From NCBI RefSeq assembly GCF_030817055.1, contig NZ_JAUSYV010000001.1, positions 1,698,001 to 1,762,000 on the forward strand: DNA of 64,000 nucleotides. The letters are read 5' to 3'. Position 1 is the stretch's first letter; each line of letters opens with the position of its first letter. The translations under genes and the position numbers were made by a program. Below the pieces are notes generated by a model that worked only from the letters and a program-made list of their open reading frames with translations, did no database searches and was not told where the DNA came from. The DNA is from Bacillus sp. V2I10 (GTDB lineage: Bacteria > Bacillota > Bacilli > Bacillales > Bacillaceae). Positions 45,412-52,840 of the stretch are shown piece by piece.

Positions 45412-45486
45412 ATATCGTAATCTAATTTCGTCTAAATAAATGAGAAACAAAATTACGATTATCAAAGATAGAAAGGATGATAGTTC

Positions 45487-46095
45487 ATGCGTAAAATCAT
45501 TCTATTCATTCACAGTACTTTTAATGGAGTTGTCACTGGCGACCCAAGCGAGGACAAAACCAACTGGGGGGTCTGGAGAAATAGCGCCGGCATTGAGGAA
45601 GGTTCTCAGTATCTATTAAATATTTTCGAGACAGCTGATACCATTTTGCTTGGCCGCGGAACCTACGAAGACCTCTCTAGAAAGTGGCCGACTATTCGAG
45701 GGTCCAAACGGGACGATGGAGGTTCAAGCCTGGGTGATAAGATAAACAACGCCCACAAACTAGTTGTAACAAGCGCCCGCCCGCTCGACAAGCTAAAATG
45801 GGGAGAATTTGAAGCTCCAAAACAATTGACCGGCAGTAATATAGAAGAGCAAATTAAGGACCTAAAAAATGGTGACGGTGGCGACATTGTTATTTTCGGT
45901 AGTCCAACGCTCGTGCGATCACTTGCAAACGCAAATCTTATTGACGAATATCAGATAGTCATGCACCCGGTTGTGGTCAACGTAGGTGAGCATTTGTTTG
46001 ACAATCTTAAGGAGCAGAAGGAATTCCATCTCGTGGACGTCAAAACACTTAAGGTTGGTTCCCTCTTGGTAACCTACAGACCCGCTAAAGCTTAG
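45487..46095 (+). CDS. RibD C-terminal / dihydrofolate-reductase-like oxidoreductase
   Basis: A 202-residue protein of the RibD_C/DHFR-like family (YyaP/YwjB type). N-terminal RKIILFIHSTFNGVV, TADTILLGRGTYEDLSRKWP and the nucleotide-contact GDIVIFGSPTLVRSL followed by LIDEYQIVMHPVVV are characteristic. It is unlikely to be the essential FolA; such proteins are accessory reductases of unknown substrate. A GAAAGGATG site precedes the ATG. It directly follows the ECF gene, an association common for this sigma group. Confidence 0.85.
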   Translation: MRKIILFIHSTFNGVVTGDPSEDKTNWGVWRNSAGIEEGSQYLLNIFETADTILLGRGTYEDLSRKWPTIRGSKRDDGGSSLGDKINNAHKLVVTSARPLDKLKWGEFEAPKQLTGSNIEEQIKDLKNGDGGDIVIFGSPTLVRSLANANLIDEYQIVMHPVVVNVGEHLFDNLKEQKEFHLVDVKTLKVGSLLVTYRPAKA

Positions 46096-46198
46096 CTCAA
46101 CCGGGCAGATCATTACTATCAACACAAACAGCTACCCAGTTGATAAAGTGCAATGGACCGTCTGTTAACACAGCACGCCGAAAGGCAGCTCACCTTGA

Positions 46199-46435
46199 CT
46201 ACCTACGAAGGAACCTTTGATCAAAAACACGAACATACGCCCAGTGAGTGATCGCGCATGCTATGAAAAAGATTGATGTTATGTTGTCGCAAGCTTTAGC
46301 CTTTAGGCATAGTCGTATCCAAAATGGCCAGGAAGCACATATAGTTAACCCTTCAACGTGTTCAACTAATGATTCGGGGATGGTTTTGGCACTATATAGG
46401 TCGAAGACGTCCTGCCAAGTTTTAATGGTTCGCAT
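46199..46435 (-). CDS. Doubtful small protein on the transposon cargo
   Basis: A minus-strand frame of 78 codons starts MRTIKTWQDVFDLYSAKTIPESLVEHVEG after an excellent AGGAGGGATTAC site. The first 30 residues look like a genuine soluble protein; the remainder is Cys/Trp-rich and less convincing, so the gene may have been cut. The family is not recognised. Confidence 0.4.
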   Translation of the reverse strand: MRTIKTWQDVFDLYSAKTIPESLVEHVEGLTICASWPFWIRLCLKAKACDNITSIFFIACAITHWAYVRVFDQRFLRR

Positions 46436-46500
46436 GTAATCCCTCCTAAAAAAAAATGACCCCCTCGAAAAGCAATGTCATTAAGTTAAAATGGAATCCG

Positions 46501-46540
46501 AAACGGCATGGGAAAAAGCCCTGTGCCGTTTGTTTTTTTT
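46501..46540 (+). terminator. Inward terminator at the IS left end
   Basis: AAACGGCATGGG pairs with CCCTGTGCCGTTT, followed after one G by T8. Confidence 0.8.
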
Positions 46541-46614
46541 TGCAAGCAAGGAAAAAGCGTACAGCAAACAAAGCGGATGGAATATCCGCTTAAAAAATGT
46601 TCATGGGAACCGAA

Positions 46615-47886
46615 TTATGATACTCTGTAGACGAAGCTAACAGATGATTTCGAGTGGATTTTGCGAATCAGCGCTTCAACGTCGGGCGGGGGCACATTGC
46701 CTCGTGAGCGCAGGAAATGTCTACATACGTGAACGGCAACCGTGAAGTTGACTTGGTAGGGGTGCCGTTTATCCATTTGGGAAATGACGACGTGCGAGGT
46801 CATCCTTTCAGCGAAATTGTACATGATCATTCTTGCGAAAATCTCTTGGGTGATGGACTCCCGTCTCTTTGCATGAAAACTCGTCAGACCTACGGTGTAT
46901 TTTAATGCCCTGAAAGAGGTTTCAATGCCCCATCGCATGTTATAAATGGACTTGATTTCATCGGGTGGGAATTCAGCGGTAGAAAGATTCGTAATGACGG
47001 TTTCATAAGCGCCATTTGGCAGGACGAAACGAACAACCCGAAAAGAAATCGGGTAAAATAAGTTATCCTGCAAATCCAAAAAATCAAAGGTAGAAGTAGA
47101 AGGGACAAACTTGTAAATCTCGGGATGAGCCTTGACCTCTTTGGTTTGTTTTTTGGTGAGTGTCAGATGAACGTTAATATCAAACTCTCTGCTAGCAGGT
47201 AAACGCAAGCCCGAAAGAATGCCATTGGAATCCAGATCCTTTACCCGTATGACGTAGTTCCACCCTTTGCGTTCAATATGCGCGAAATTGTTGTAACTTT
47301 CATAGCCTCTATCGGCAGTAACAATGGCTTTGCCCTTCATCGGGGAACGATCAACCATAGCCGCCAGCGCCCTTCCCTCGTTGCATAGCCTTCGCGGCTG
47401 TACAATGGCATCGACGTAAAGTCTGTTGCAGAGGTCATAGGCTGCGTTCAAATGCAGAAGATTATAGCCTTTCGTGTCCGGCTGACTTTGAAAATAGGAG
47501 TCCGTGTCCGTAGAATCCGTTGCGATATGCAAATCCGAACCATCAACGGCAAGCAATCGATACCCTCGGTAGTCCTTGATATTCGTATACGATTGTGTAA
47601 ATTTGTGAAACAAGAATTCTACAGCAGACGGCAGGATTTTATTGCGCTGCTGTACAAAAGCAGAAGTGGTTGCGGTGTTTACGTCATAACCCTGCGATTC
47701 CAGGAGTTCCTTATAGAGGCTGTTGCCCCCCATGGAGATCAGGAGTTGCATAACCGTTTCAAAGGGCAGCTTTTTCTTCCGGGTAAAATCTTTTTCAGGG
47801 TTTTTGACATAAGGTGCTGGTGCGGCTGCCATTTCTCGTATGAGGGATGTCAGCGTTTCTTTTAGCTTATTGGCGTACTCATTCAT
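46615..47886 (-). CDS. IS4-family DDE transposase
   Basis: A 423-residue transposase. The catalytic aspartates are in LLAVDGSDLH (about D115) and VTADRGYES (about D192). The IS4 signature Y-(2)-R-(3)-E-(6)-K is exact in YNMRWGIETSFRALK (Y315, R318, E322, K329), with E322 the catalytic Glu. A Lys-rich N-terminal segment probably binds the ends. The gene is full length, without frameshift, so the copy could be active. An AGGAGG-like site precedes the ATG on the minus strand. Confidence 0.93.
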   Translation of the reverse strand: MNEYANKLKETLTSLIREMAAAPAPYVKNPEKDFTRKKKLPFETVMQLLISMGGNSLYKELLESQGYDVNTATTSAFVQQRNKILPSAVEFLFHKFTQSYTNIKDYRGYRLLAVDGSDLHIATDSTDTDSYFQSQPDTKGYNLLHLNAAYDLCNRLYVDAIVQPRRLCNEGRALAAMVDRSPMKGKAIVTADRGYESYNNFAHIERKGWNYVIRVKDLDSNGILSGLRLPASREFDINVHLTLTKKQTKEVKAHPEIYKFVPSTSTFDFLDLQDNLFYPISFRVVRFVLPNGAYETVITNLSTAEFPPDEIKSIYNMRWGIETSFRALKYTVGLTSFHAKRRESITQEIFARMIMYNFAERMTSHVVISQMDKRHPYQVNFTVAVHVCRHFLRSRGNVPPPDVEALIRKIHSKSSVSFVYRVS

Positions 47887-47966
47887 TGGCGAAACCTCCT
47901 CGTTTTTTCAAGGGGCTTCGCCACACATTCCCATCCGCTTGTCAAGTTCTTTTTTCGTTTCCATGC

Positions 47967-48008
47967 AAAAAAAGAGCGGGCTATCTTTTCGATAACCTGC
48001 TCTTTTTT
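47967..48008. terminator. Hairpin terminator at the IS right end
   Basis: AAAAAAGAGC..CTATC pairs with GATA..TGCTCTTTTTT around a short loop; T and A runs on both sides make it usable in either direction. Confidence 0.75.
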
Positions 48009-48047
48009 CTTGATTTTTTGGCCCTGTGCCTTAACTTAATGACATTG

Positions 48048-48057
48048 TCCTTTTGGG
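48048..48057 (+). repeat. Target site duplication, right copy
   Basis: TCCTTTTGGG, identical to 43849-43858, directly after the right IS end. Confidence 0.92.
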
Positions 48058-48359
48058 TGCTGGTTTTTGGTTTGTTCAATTTTTTGATCGATTGTTTCTA
48101 CACTTTGGGGGATGTAGGATAAGACCTTCCTTAAATTCAATTTGCCAGGCGTGAATTTAGTGCTAAATCATTTTGATTTTTAGAGAAATACAAACTTCCA
48201 ATATGATTTTAGTTGCCGGGTCACGTATGTATTCCCACTCTCCCATAACCAGCCCTTTTTTGGTTCTGTACTGAATTCATTATTATTTGCTGCAAGCATA
48301 CTGCTGTCCGTCACGCACACATAACTTTTAGTTTTTTGTTTTCAAGTTCAGTTCAGATA
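48058..48359 (+). other. Right arm of the split terminator and degenerate sequence
   Basis: TGCTGGTTTTT (48058-48068) completes the interrupted terminator of the GGDEF gene. The following roughly 290 bases have no gene or RNA I can support; they lie where pilus ATPase genes stand in related clusters but no remnant could be recognised. Confidence 0.5.
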
Positions 48360-48651
48360 TTGCAGGTAATCTCCATTGTTGAAAATATCGTGGAAAATGA
48401 AGTGATTTCAAGAGAAGGAATCACGAAACCGCTGGAAAAGGAAATTCATTAACAGAATCGATGAAAGATCATTGGTTTTTTCCGCCTCTTGTGACCCGTA
48501 TGATCGCAATAGGAGAAGAATCGGGTTTACTTAATGAAATGTATTCTAAAATGGCCGATTTTTGTGAAGGCGAAGCCGAACAGGCAGCAGATAGATTAAA
48601 ATCTCTGATCGAACCGCTAATAATTGTTTTCTTGCAGGAATTGTAGGATGA
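48360..48651 (+). pseudogene. Decayed type II secretion/pilus inner membrane protein (GspF/PilC)
   Basis: Three reading frames together give a GspF segment: LQVISIVENIVENEVISREG, then after a frame change GKGNSLTESMKDHWFFPPLVTR continuing MIAIGEESGLLNEMYSKMADF and LIEPLIIVFL, then FLAGIVG in another frame ending TGA. The conserved GEESG and FPPLV motifs are clear. The N-terminal two thirds and the last membrane helix are missing. It cannot make a working protein. Confidence 0.85.
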
Positions 48652-48813
48652 GTAGTGACTTTCATCTAGTACTAATAAATGTTTGGTATATTCAACAATA
48701 ATAATTAAATCTCAACAAAAAATTAACAATTTAACCCAATTTTACATGCTATAATGACTATGTTTTATATAAAGGGATATATTGCTAATTTACTAGTTAA
48801 AGGAGAGAAAGAT

Positions 48814-49236
48814 ATGTTTAAAAAGGTGTTAAAGAACGAACGAGGATTAACCCTGATCGAGCTTATTGCGGTTGTTGTTATTTTGGGGATTATCGCTGCT
48901 ATTGCTGTGCCTGGTATTGGGAATGTAATACAAAATTCGTGCGAAGATGCAGGTAAAGCTGAAGCTGCAAATATATTAAATGTTGCAAGACTATTTTCTT
49001 CTACTGAAGAAGTTCCAGCTGATGGAATCGTAGAAGATGGTGACCTGGGAGGTAATTTGGAAAACGTAAATTTCATAGTGGATTTTTCTGTAAAAGCAAA
49101 TTTAAATCCAATGACTTTATCAGGTAATGCAAATGTAAATGACGGAACAATTACATTTACTAACAGTACATTAGAAGCTATTAGTAACCTTGATGATTTA
49201 GATAATCCACCTAATAAAATTTCTGTATCTGAATAA
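48814..49236 (+). CDS. Type IV prepilin-like protein
   Basis: A 140-residue prepilin. A short basic leader MFKKVLKNERG is cut after Gly11, and the mature protein starts LTLIE with the conserved Glu5 and a 20-residue hydrophobic helix. The C-terminal domain is acidic and has one cysteine near residue 47. AAAGGAGAG precedes ATG 48814; a longer frame upstream is not supported. It lies between the GspF remnant and the intact peptidase gene. Whether any assembly system for it remains in the genome is unknown. Confidence 0.88.
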   Translation: MFKKVLKNERGLTLIELIAVVVILGIIAAIAVPGIGNVIQNSCEDAGKAEAANILNVARLFSSTEEVPADGIVEDGDLGGNLENVNFIVDFSVKANLNPMTLSGNANVNDGTITFTNSTLEAISNLDDLDNPPNKISVSE

Positions 49237-49252
49237 TTTTGGAATAATAAAA

Positions 49253-50005
49253 ATGGCTAATATTTTTTTATTCTTCTACGGTCTCCTACTAGGATCCTTC
49301 TTCAACGTAGTCGGTCTCCGTATACCAAATAAAGAATCCATTGCTGCGCCCCGTTCAGCTTGTCCGGGGTGTCATCATACTTTAACAGCAGGTGAGCTTA
49401 TTCCTGTTATTTCTTATCTTTTACAGGGCGGAAAATGCCGGAAGTGCAGGATGCGGATATCTCCGCTTTATCCGTTTGTGGAGCTGAAGACGGCAATTCT
49501 TTTTGCGATATCACCTCTGCTGGCGGGATGGTCAAAAGATTTGGTTATTGCATTAACTCTGATCTCTCTGTTCATGATAATTTTCGTTTCGGATATGAAA
49601 TATATGATTATTCCGGATAAAGTTCTTTTGTTTTTTGCCGGGTTGTTTGTTATAGAGAGGATTTTCATTCCGCTGACACCATGGTGGAATCCGCTGATTG
49701 GCGCTGCTGCCGGTTTCATTTTGCTTTATGGAATCGCCATATTGAGTAAAGGGAAGGGTATGGGAGGAGGAGATATTAAACTGTTTGCAGTACTTGGTCT
49801 TGCAATCGGCTGGAAGCTCGTTCTGCTATCCTTCTTTTTATCTTGTGTTGTTGGTTCCATCATTGGTGTACTTGCGATTATGACGGGTAAAGTGAAGCGT
49901 AAGCAGCCGATTCCTTTTGGTCCGTCAATTATGGTTGGAACCATCGCAGCTTATTTTTATGGGCAAGAGCTGCTTCAGTGGTATTTCAAAATAATCGGTT
50001 ATTAA
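49253..50005 (+). CDS. comC: Prepilin peptidase / N-methyltransferase
   Basis: A 250-residue polytopic membrane aspartic protease that cleaves and methylates prepilins. The zinc tetracysteine CPGCH...CRKC (C37, C40, C62, C65) is complete. The catalytic aspartates are in VSDMKYMIIPD and in GMGGGDIKL. About seven to eight membrane helices are present. It occupies the comC position before spoIIB, as in B. subtilis, and would also process ComG competence pilins, which explains why it stays intact among decayed neighbours. The binding site before the ATG is weak. Confidence 0.93.
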   Translation: MANIFLFFYGLLLGSFFNVVGLRIPNKESIAAPRSACPGCHHTLTAGELIPVISYLLQGGKCRKCRMRISPLYPFVELKTAILFAISPLLAGWSKDLVIALTLISLFMIIFVSDMKYMIIPDKVLLFFAGLFVIERIFIPLTPWWNPLIGAAAGFILLYGIAILSKGKGMGGGDIKLFAVLGLAIGWKLVLLSFFLSCVVGSIIGVLAIMTGKVKRKQPIPFGPSIMVGTIAAYFYGQELLQWYFKIIGY

Positions 50006-50021
50006 GCTTGGAGGTAAAGTA

Positions 50022-50400
50022 ATGGGTATATGTTCATTTTTGTTCAGTAAAAACAGATAATTTCACGATTAAGGATAAGGTTATCCGGTAGTTGAAATGA
50101 ATCAGGCAAGTCCTTTTATACCCCAGTTTTTGCAGGAGCGTTTTCTGCTGGAAGGGCTTATTCGGGACGGTGTCATTCAGGATTTTGAGACTCTATCACT
50201 GATTTTGGATGAATACGTTCAGGAATGGGTCAATAAAGAGGAAAGGCAGCTTTACTGCCCGGATCCATTTGTCGTAATCCGCAGACTTTCGGTGTAAGGA
50301 GACTTGAAGGATAATGAAATAAGAGGACATCTATATATAACTGAAGGAGAAAAAACAGAGAAAGTCTGAGTCGATGGAGTGCGTGAAAGTGATTCTGGGG
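50022..50400 (+). pseudogene. pilM: Decayed pilM (actin-like pilus assembly ATPase), 5' part
   Basis: A good TTGGAGGTAAAG site precedes ATG 50022. Pieces in successive frames read MGICSFLFSKN, FTIKDKVIR, MNQASPFIPQFLQERF, LIRDGVIQDFETLSLILDEY, PDPFVVIRRLSV and, after a stop, GDLKDNEIRGHLYI. Their order and content match the N-terminal part of PilM in Bacillus pilus clusters. The remaining two thirds of the gene are deleted. Confidence 0.75.
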
Positions 50401-50920
50401 AACAAAGAATCCCATTTATCCTTTTGATTGCAGCTGTCCTTTTACTTGTTGCCTGTATGCAGGCGCCTATTATTTAGTAATCAAACAGACACTGGTTTCT
50501 TCAAGAAAAATGCAGCAAATTCAGTTTTCACTATTAACAAGCGGCAAGACTTCGACAGAAAGCAAGCCTGGTGTAAATTCTGTAGAATTACAGCGAATGG
50601 TCCCGGTGTCCCCTATGGTGGAGCAGCTCAGCTGCTTCTTGTGCCTGTCCGTTTTTGATGCTTCCGGCTGGTTTCTGCAGCAGGTTCAACGGAAGCAACA
50701 GGCGGCAGCAAAGCGTCTTCACTTTTGGCAAATGTCACATTCTGTATCCTGCTGTTTGACACGCTTTCTGCTTTTTTCCAAGTCAAGAATGCAGGTTTCA
50801 GCTTTTTATGCAGATGGCTTGCAGGATCTGAAGGAGGAAACGCCAAAGGTCGCTGCTCCACAGCCAGGCAATAAATTTAACCCTCTTACTCAGTCACTTG
50901 TAAGTGAGGATGACGAATAG
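50400..50920 (+). pseudogene. Decayed pilus alignment genes, probably pilN/pilO
   Basis: A frame starting near 50400 gives RIPFILLIAAVLLLVA, resembling the single membrane helix of PilN, directly joined to the pilM remnant. Further pieces (VELQRMVPVSPMVEQL, FYADGLQDLKEETPK) are in shifting frames. A continuous 136-codon frame ends FNPLTQSLVSEDDE at 50918, but its middle looks out of frame (Cys/Phe/Ser-rich). The assignment to PilN/PilO rests on position and the helix. Confidence 0.5.
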
Positions 50921-51023
50921 GGTGATTATTTGACGAAAACCTTTCTGAATAAGACGACAAATGTCTTGTTCTTTTTTTATTTTCGTGTGCTAGCATGGAA
51001 TTCAGATATGAGAATCGTTTCAG

Positions 51024-52082
51024 ATGGGCGGTGTTAAATTGGACAAGCAGCGGGCAAATGCTATTAAGATCAAGATCAATGGGGAAGAACGCAAACTGAA
51101 AAGTGTGAAACAGCCGAAAAAGAAGACGGACGAAAAAGACCAAGAAGGGGTCTCTTTGGATTTTCCTGTTCTGAGCTGGGATGAGAAAGTAATGGCTGAA
51201 AAAGAAGTAGCGGCTTCCAATGCCAAGAAAAAGGATGATTTTTCCTGGGTTTTGCCTGAGGACGACGGTGAGGTGTTTCAGGATGATCCAAAAGTAGTCG
51301 CTCCTAAAAAAACATCATCTAAAGGGAAGGGCTCACCTTACTTCGGCACTGGCAAAAAGAATCCATTAAGCTCCTATCCATTTAAGCAATACGCGGTTAC
51401 CATCATACTGGCGATTGTGCTTGGTGTGAGCTTTGGATTCGTTGCATTGAATTTTATTTCAAATGAGGATTTGCCGGCAACACTTCAGCAGGCCGGCGCA
51501 GGCGCTGAGTCAGGCCAAGCGGAGGCTCCAGCCGATTCAAAAGACGAAGCGACAGGTTCTGGTGAATCTTCTGCTGACATTCAGCTGTACTTCACGCAAA
51601 TTGGAAAATTTTCATCTAAGGAAGGTGCAGACACAACAGCGGCTGACATGAAAAGCAAGGGGTTTCCCGCTATAGCAGTTGAGGAAGACGGCTCATACTT
51701 TGTGTATGGCGGAGTCGGAAATGCAAAACAGGAAACAGATGGTTTGAGCAATGTTTACCAAACCAGTGACATCGAACCGTGGAGCGGGAAAAGTGCTGTA
51801 TTTTCAATGAAAACGAATGAAGACGCAAGTGCCCTTATCAATCATTTTAAATCATTGGTAACATTATCTTCATCAGCAGTCACAGGCCAGGCAGATGATA
51901 TTGACACGAAATCTGATGCAATCCTGACAGACCTGAACAAACTAAAACTGAAAGATGAGAATCTTCTTGCCGTCAAAAAAGATTTAACAGATATATCCAT
52001 GCTTCTTAAAGAAGATGGTAGCGAAAAAACAGGGTGGGCTGCACAGCAAAAGCTTATGGATCTCTTAGTTTCATTAAAATGA
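51024..52082 (+). CDS. spoIIB: Stage II sporulation protein B (SPOR domain)
   Basis: A 352-residue septum protein that helps septal peptidoglycan thinning during engulfment. A charged cytoplasmic N-terminus (about 1-115) with VMAEKEVAAS and FQDDPKVV precedes one transmembrane helix (about 124-145), an Ala/Glu-rich linker, and a SPOR-type domain (about 185-265). The position between comC and maf matches B. subtilis. ATG 51024 is used; TTG 51039 with GGCGGTG upstream is an alternative. Confidence 0.92.
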   Translation: MGGVKLDKQRANAIKIKINGEERKLKSVKQPKKKTDEKDQEGVSLDFPVLSWDEKVMAEKEVAASNAKKKDDFSWVLPEDDGEVFQDDPKVVAPKKTSSKGKGSPYFGTGKKNPLSSYPFKQYAVTIILAIVLGVSFGFVALNFISNEDLPATLQQAGAGAESGQAEAPADSKDEATGSGESSADIQLYFTQIGKFSSKEGADTTAADMKSKGFPAIAVEEDGSYFVYGGVGNAKQETDGLSNVYQTSDIEPWSGKSAVFSMKTNEDASALINHFKSLVTLSSSAVTGQADDIDTKSDAILTDLNKLKLKDENLLAVKKDLTDISMLLKEDGSEKTGWAAQQKLMDLLVSLK

Positions 52083-52085
52083 AGG

Positions 52086-52113
52086 TTGTCCTCATGAGGG
52101 CAATTTTTTTTGT
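52086..52113 (+). terminator. Terminator after spoIIB
   Basis: TTGTCCTC pairs with GAGGGCAA (one G-U) in a tight loop, followed by T8. Confidence 0.85.
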
Positions 52114-52227
52114 TTTTTAGAAACGGACCAACCCGAAAATTTGATTTTTCCTATTTGTGTATCCTTGCAGGGTTTGCTACGATACGAATGTATCTCCCTT
52201 TTAAACCGAATGAAAGGATGTTGAAGG

Positions 52228-52800
52228 ATGCAGCAGAACCTTATTTTGGCATCAGGTTCTCCGCGCAGAAAAGAACTGCTTGAGAATGTACATGTGCCTT
52301 TTAAAGTTGTAATCAGTGATGTGGAAGAAGTTGTGAATCCATTGCTCACGCCTTCTGACATTGTGATGTCGCTTGCAGAACAAAAAGCTGCAGCAGTTGC
52401 AGAGCGTTTCAAGGAATCGTTTGTTCTTGGAGCAGACACAGTTGTTGTCTATAATGATGAAATTTTAGGCAAGCCGGCCAATGCAGAAGAAGCAAAGCAG
52501 ATGCTTGCTAAATTATCAGGCAATACCCACCAGGTCTTAACTGGGGTTGCCATTTTATTTCAAGAAGAGAAAATTGTGTTTTATGAACAGACAGATGTAA
52601 CCTTCTGGCCAATTTCAGCTGAAGAGATTGAAGATTACATTGATACAGAAGAGCCGATGGATAAAGCTGGATCATATGGAATTCAAGGGCTTGGTTCGTT
52701 ATTTGTAAAAGAAATAAAAGGCGACTACTTTTCCGTTGTCGGATTGCCTGTCGCACGTACCGTCAGAGAGCTGAAGAAGGCAGGGTTTTCACTTAAATAA
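52228..52800 (+). CDS. maf: Maf nucleotide pyrophosphatase
   Basis: A 190-residue Maf protein, a dTTP/UTP pyrophosphatase linked to septum control. Signatures are LILASGSPRRKELL at the N-terminus, the catalytic VLGADTVVVYN, and EPMDKAGSYGIQGLG. The family's usual length and position before radC are kept. A GAAGGATG site overlaps the start. Confidence 0.95.
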   Translation: MQQNLILASGSPRRKELLENVHVPFKVVISDVEEVVNPLLTPSDIVMSLAEQKAAAVAERFKESFVLGADTVVVYNDEILGKPANAEEAKQMLAKLSGNTHQVLTGVAILFQEEKIVFYEQTDVTFWPISAEEIEDYIDTEEPMDKAGSYGIQGLGSLFVKEIKGDYFSVVGLPVARTVRELKKAGFSLK

Positions 52801-52840
52801 AAGAGCAGAAGCAGAGAGGGGAAATAGGAGGAGACGGCGA

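Larger units (their letters stand above)
43859..48047. mobile_element. Composite-transposon-like element with IS4-type ends
   Basis: The 4189-bp unit begins CAATGTCATTAAGTTAA and ends with its inverse complement, between identical 10-bp duplications. The left end is a 191-bp IS remnant and the right end is a complete IS copy, both in the same orientation. Between them lie a VOC gene tip, a broken ECF sigma factor gene, a RibD/DHFR-like gene and a doubtful small frame. The right IS copy has no duplication of its own (CCTCGAAAAG before it, TCCTTTTGGG after it), so the duplication belongs to the whole unit. This indicates that the unit moved as one, or that a simple IS was later expanded by recombination. 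Confidence 0.85.
46473..48047 (-). mobile_element. Complete IS4-type insertion sequence (right end of the element)
   Basis: 1575 bp with terminal repeats CAATGTCATTAAGTTAA and its complement. The ends resemble those of IS4 itself (AATGxC...AGTTAAG). One transposase gene lies on the minus strand. Terminator hairpins lie just inside both ends (46501-46540 and 47967-48008), which would block transcription entering from outside. The left inner end lacks a segment of about 24 bases present in the left remnant. Confidence 0.9.

Noticed and set aside
46248..46439. A plus-strand 63-codon frame in the transposon cargo
   Set aside because: No binding site, and it lies opposite a frame with a much better start.
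46473..48047. The complete IS as an independent single insertion
   Set aside because: Its two immediate flanks differ, while the outer flanks of the 4.2 kb unit are identical.
48461..48646. A 61-codon frame as an independent small gene
   Set aside because: It is one in-frame piece of the GspF/PilC remnant; matching pieces lie in other frames on both sides.
50510..50920. A 136-codon frame as an intact gene
   Set aside because: No ribosome binding site, a Cys/Phe/Ser-rich middle that looks out of frame, and position inside the decayed pilus cluster.
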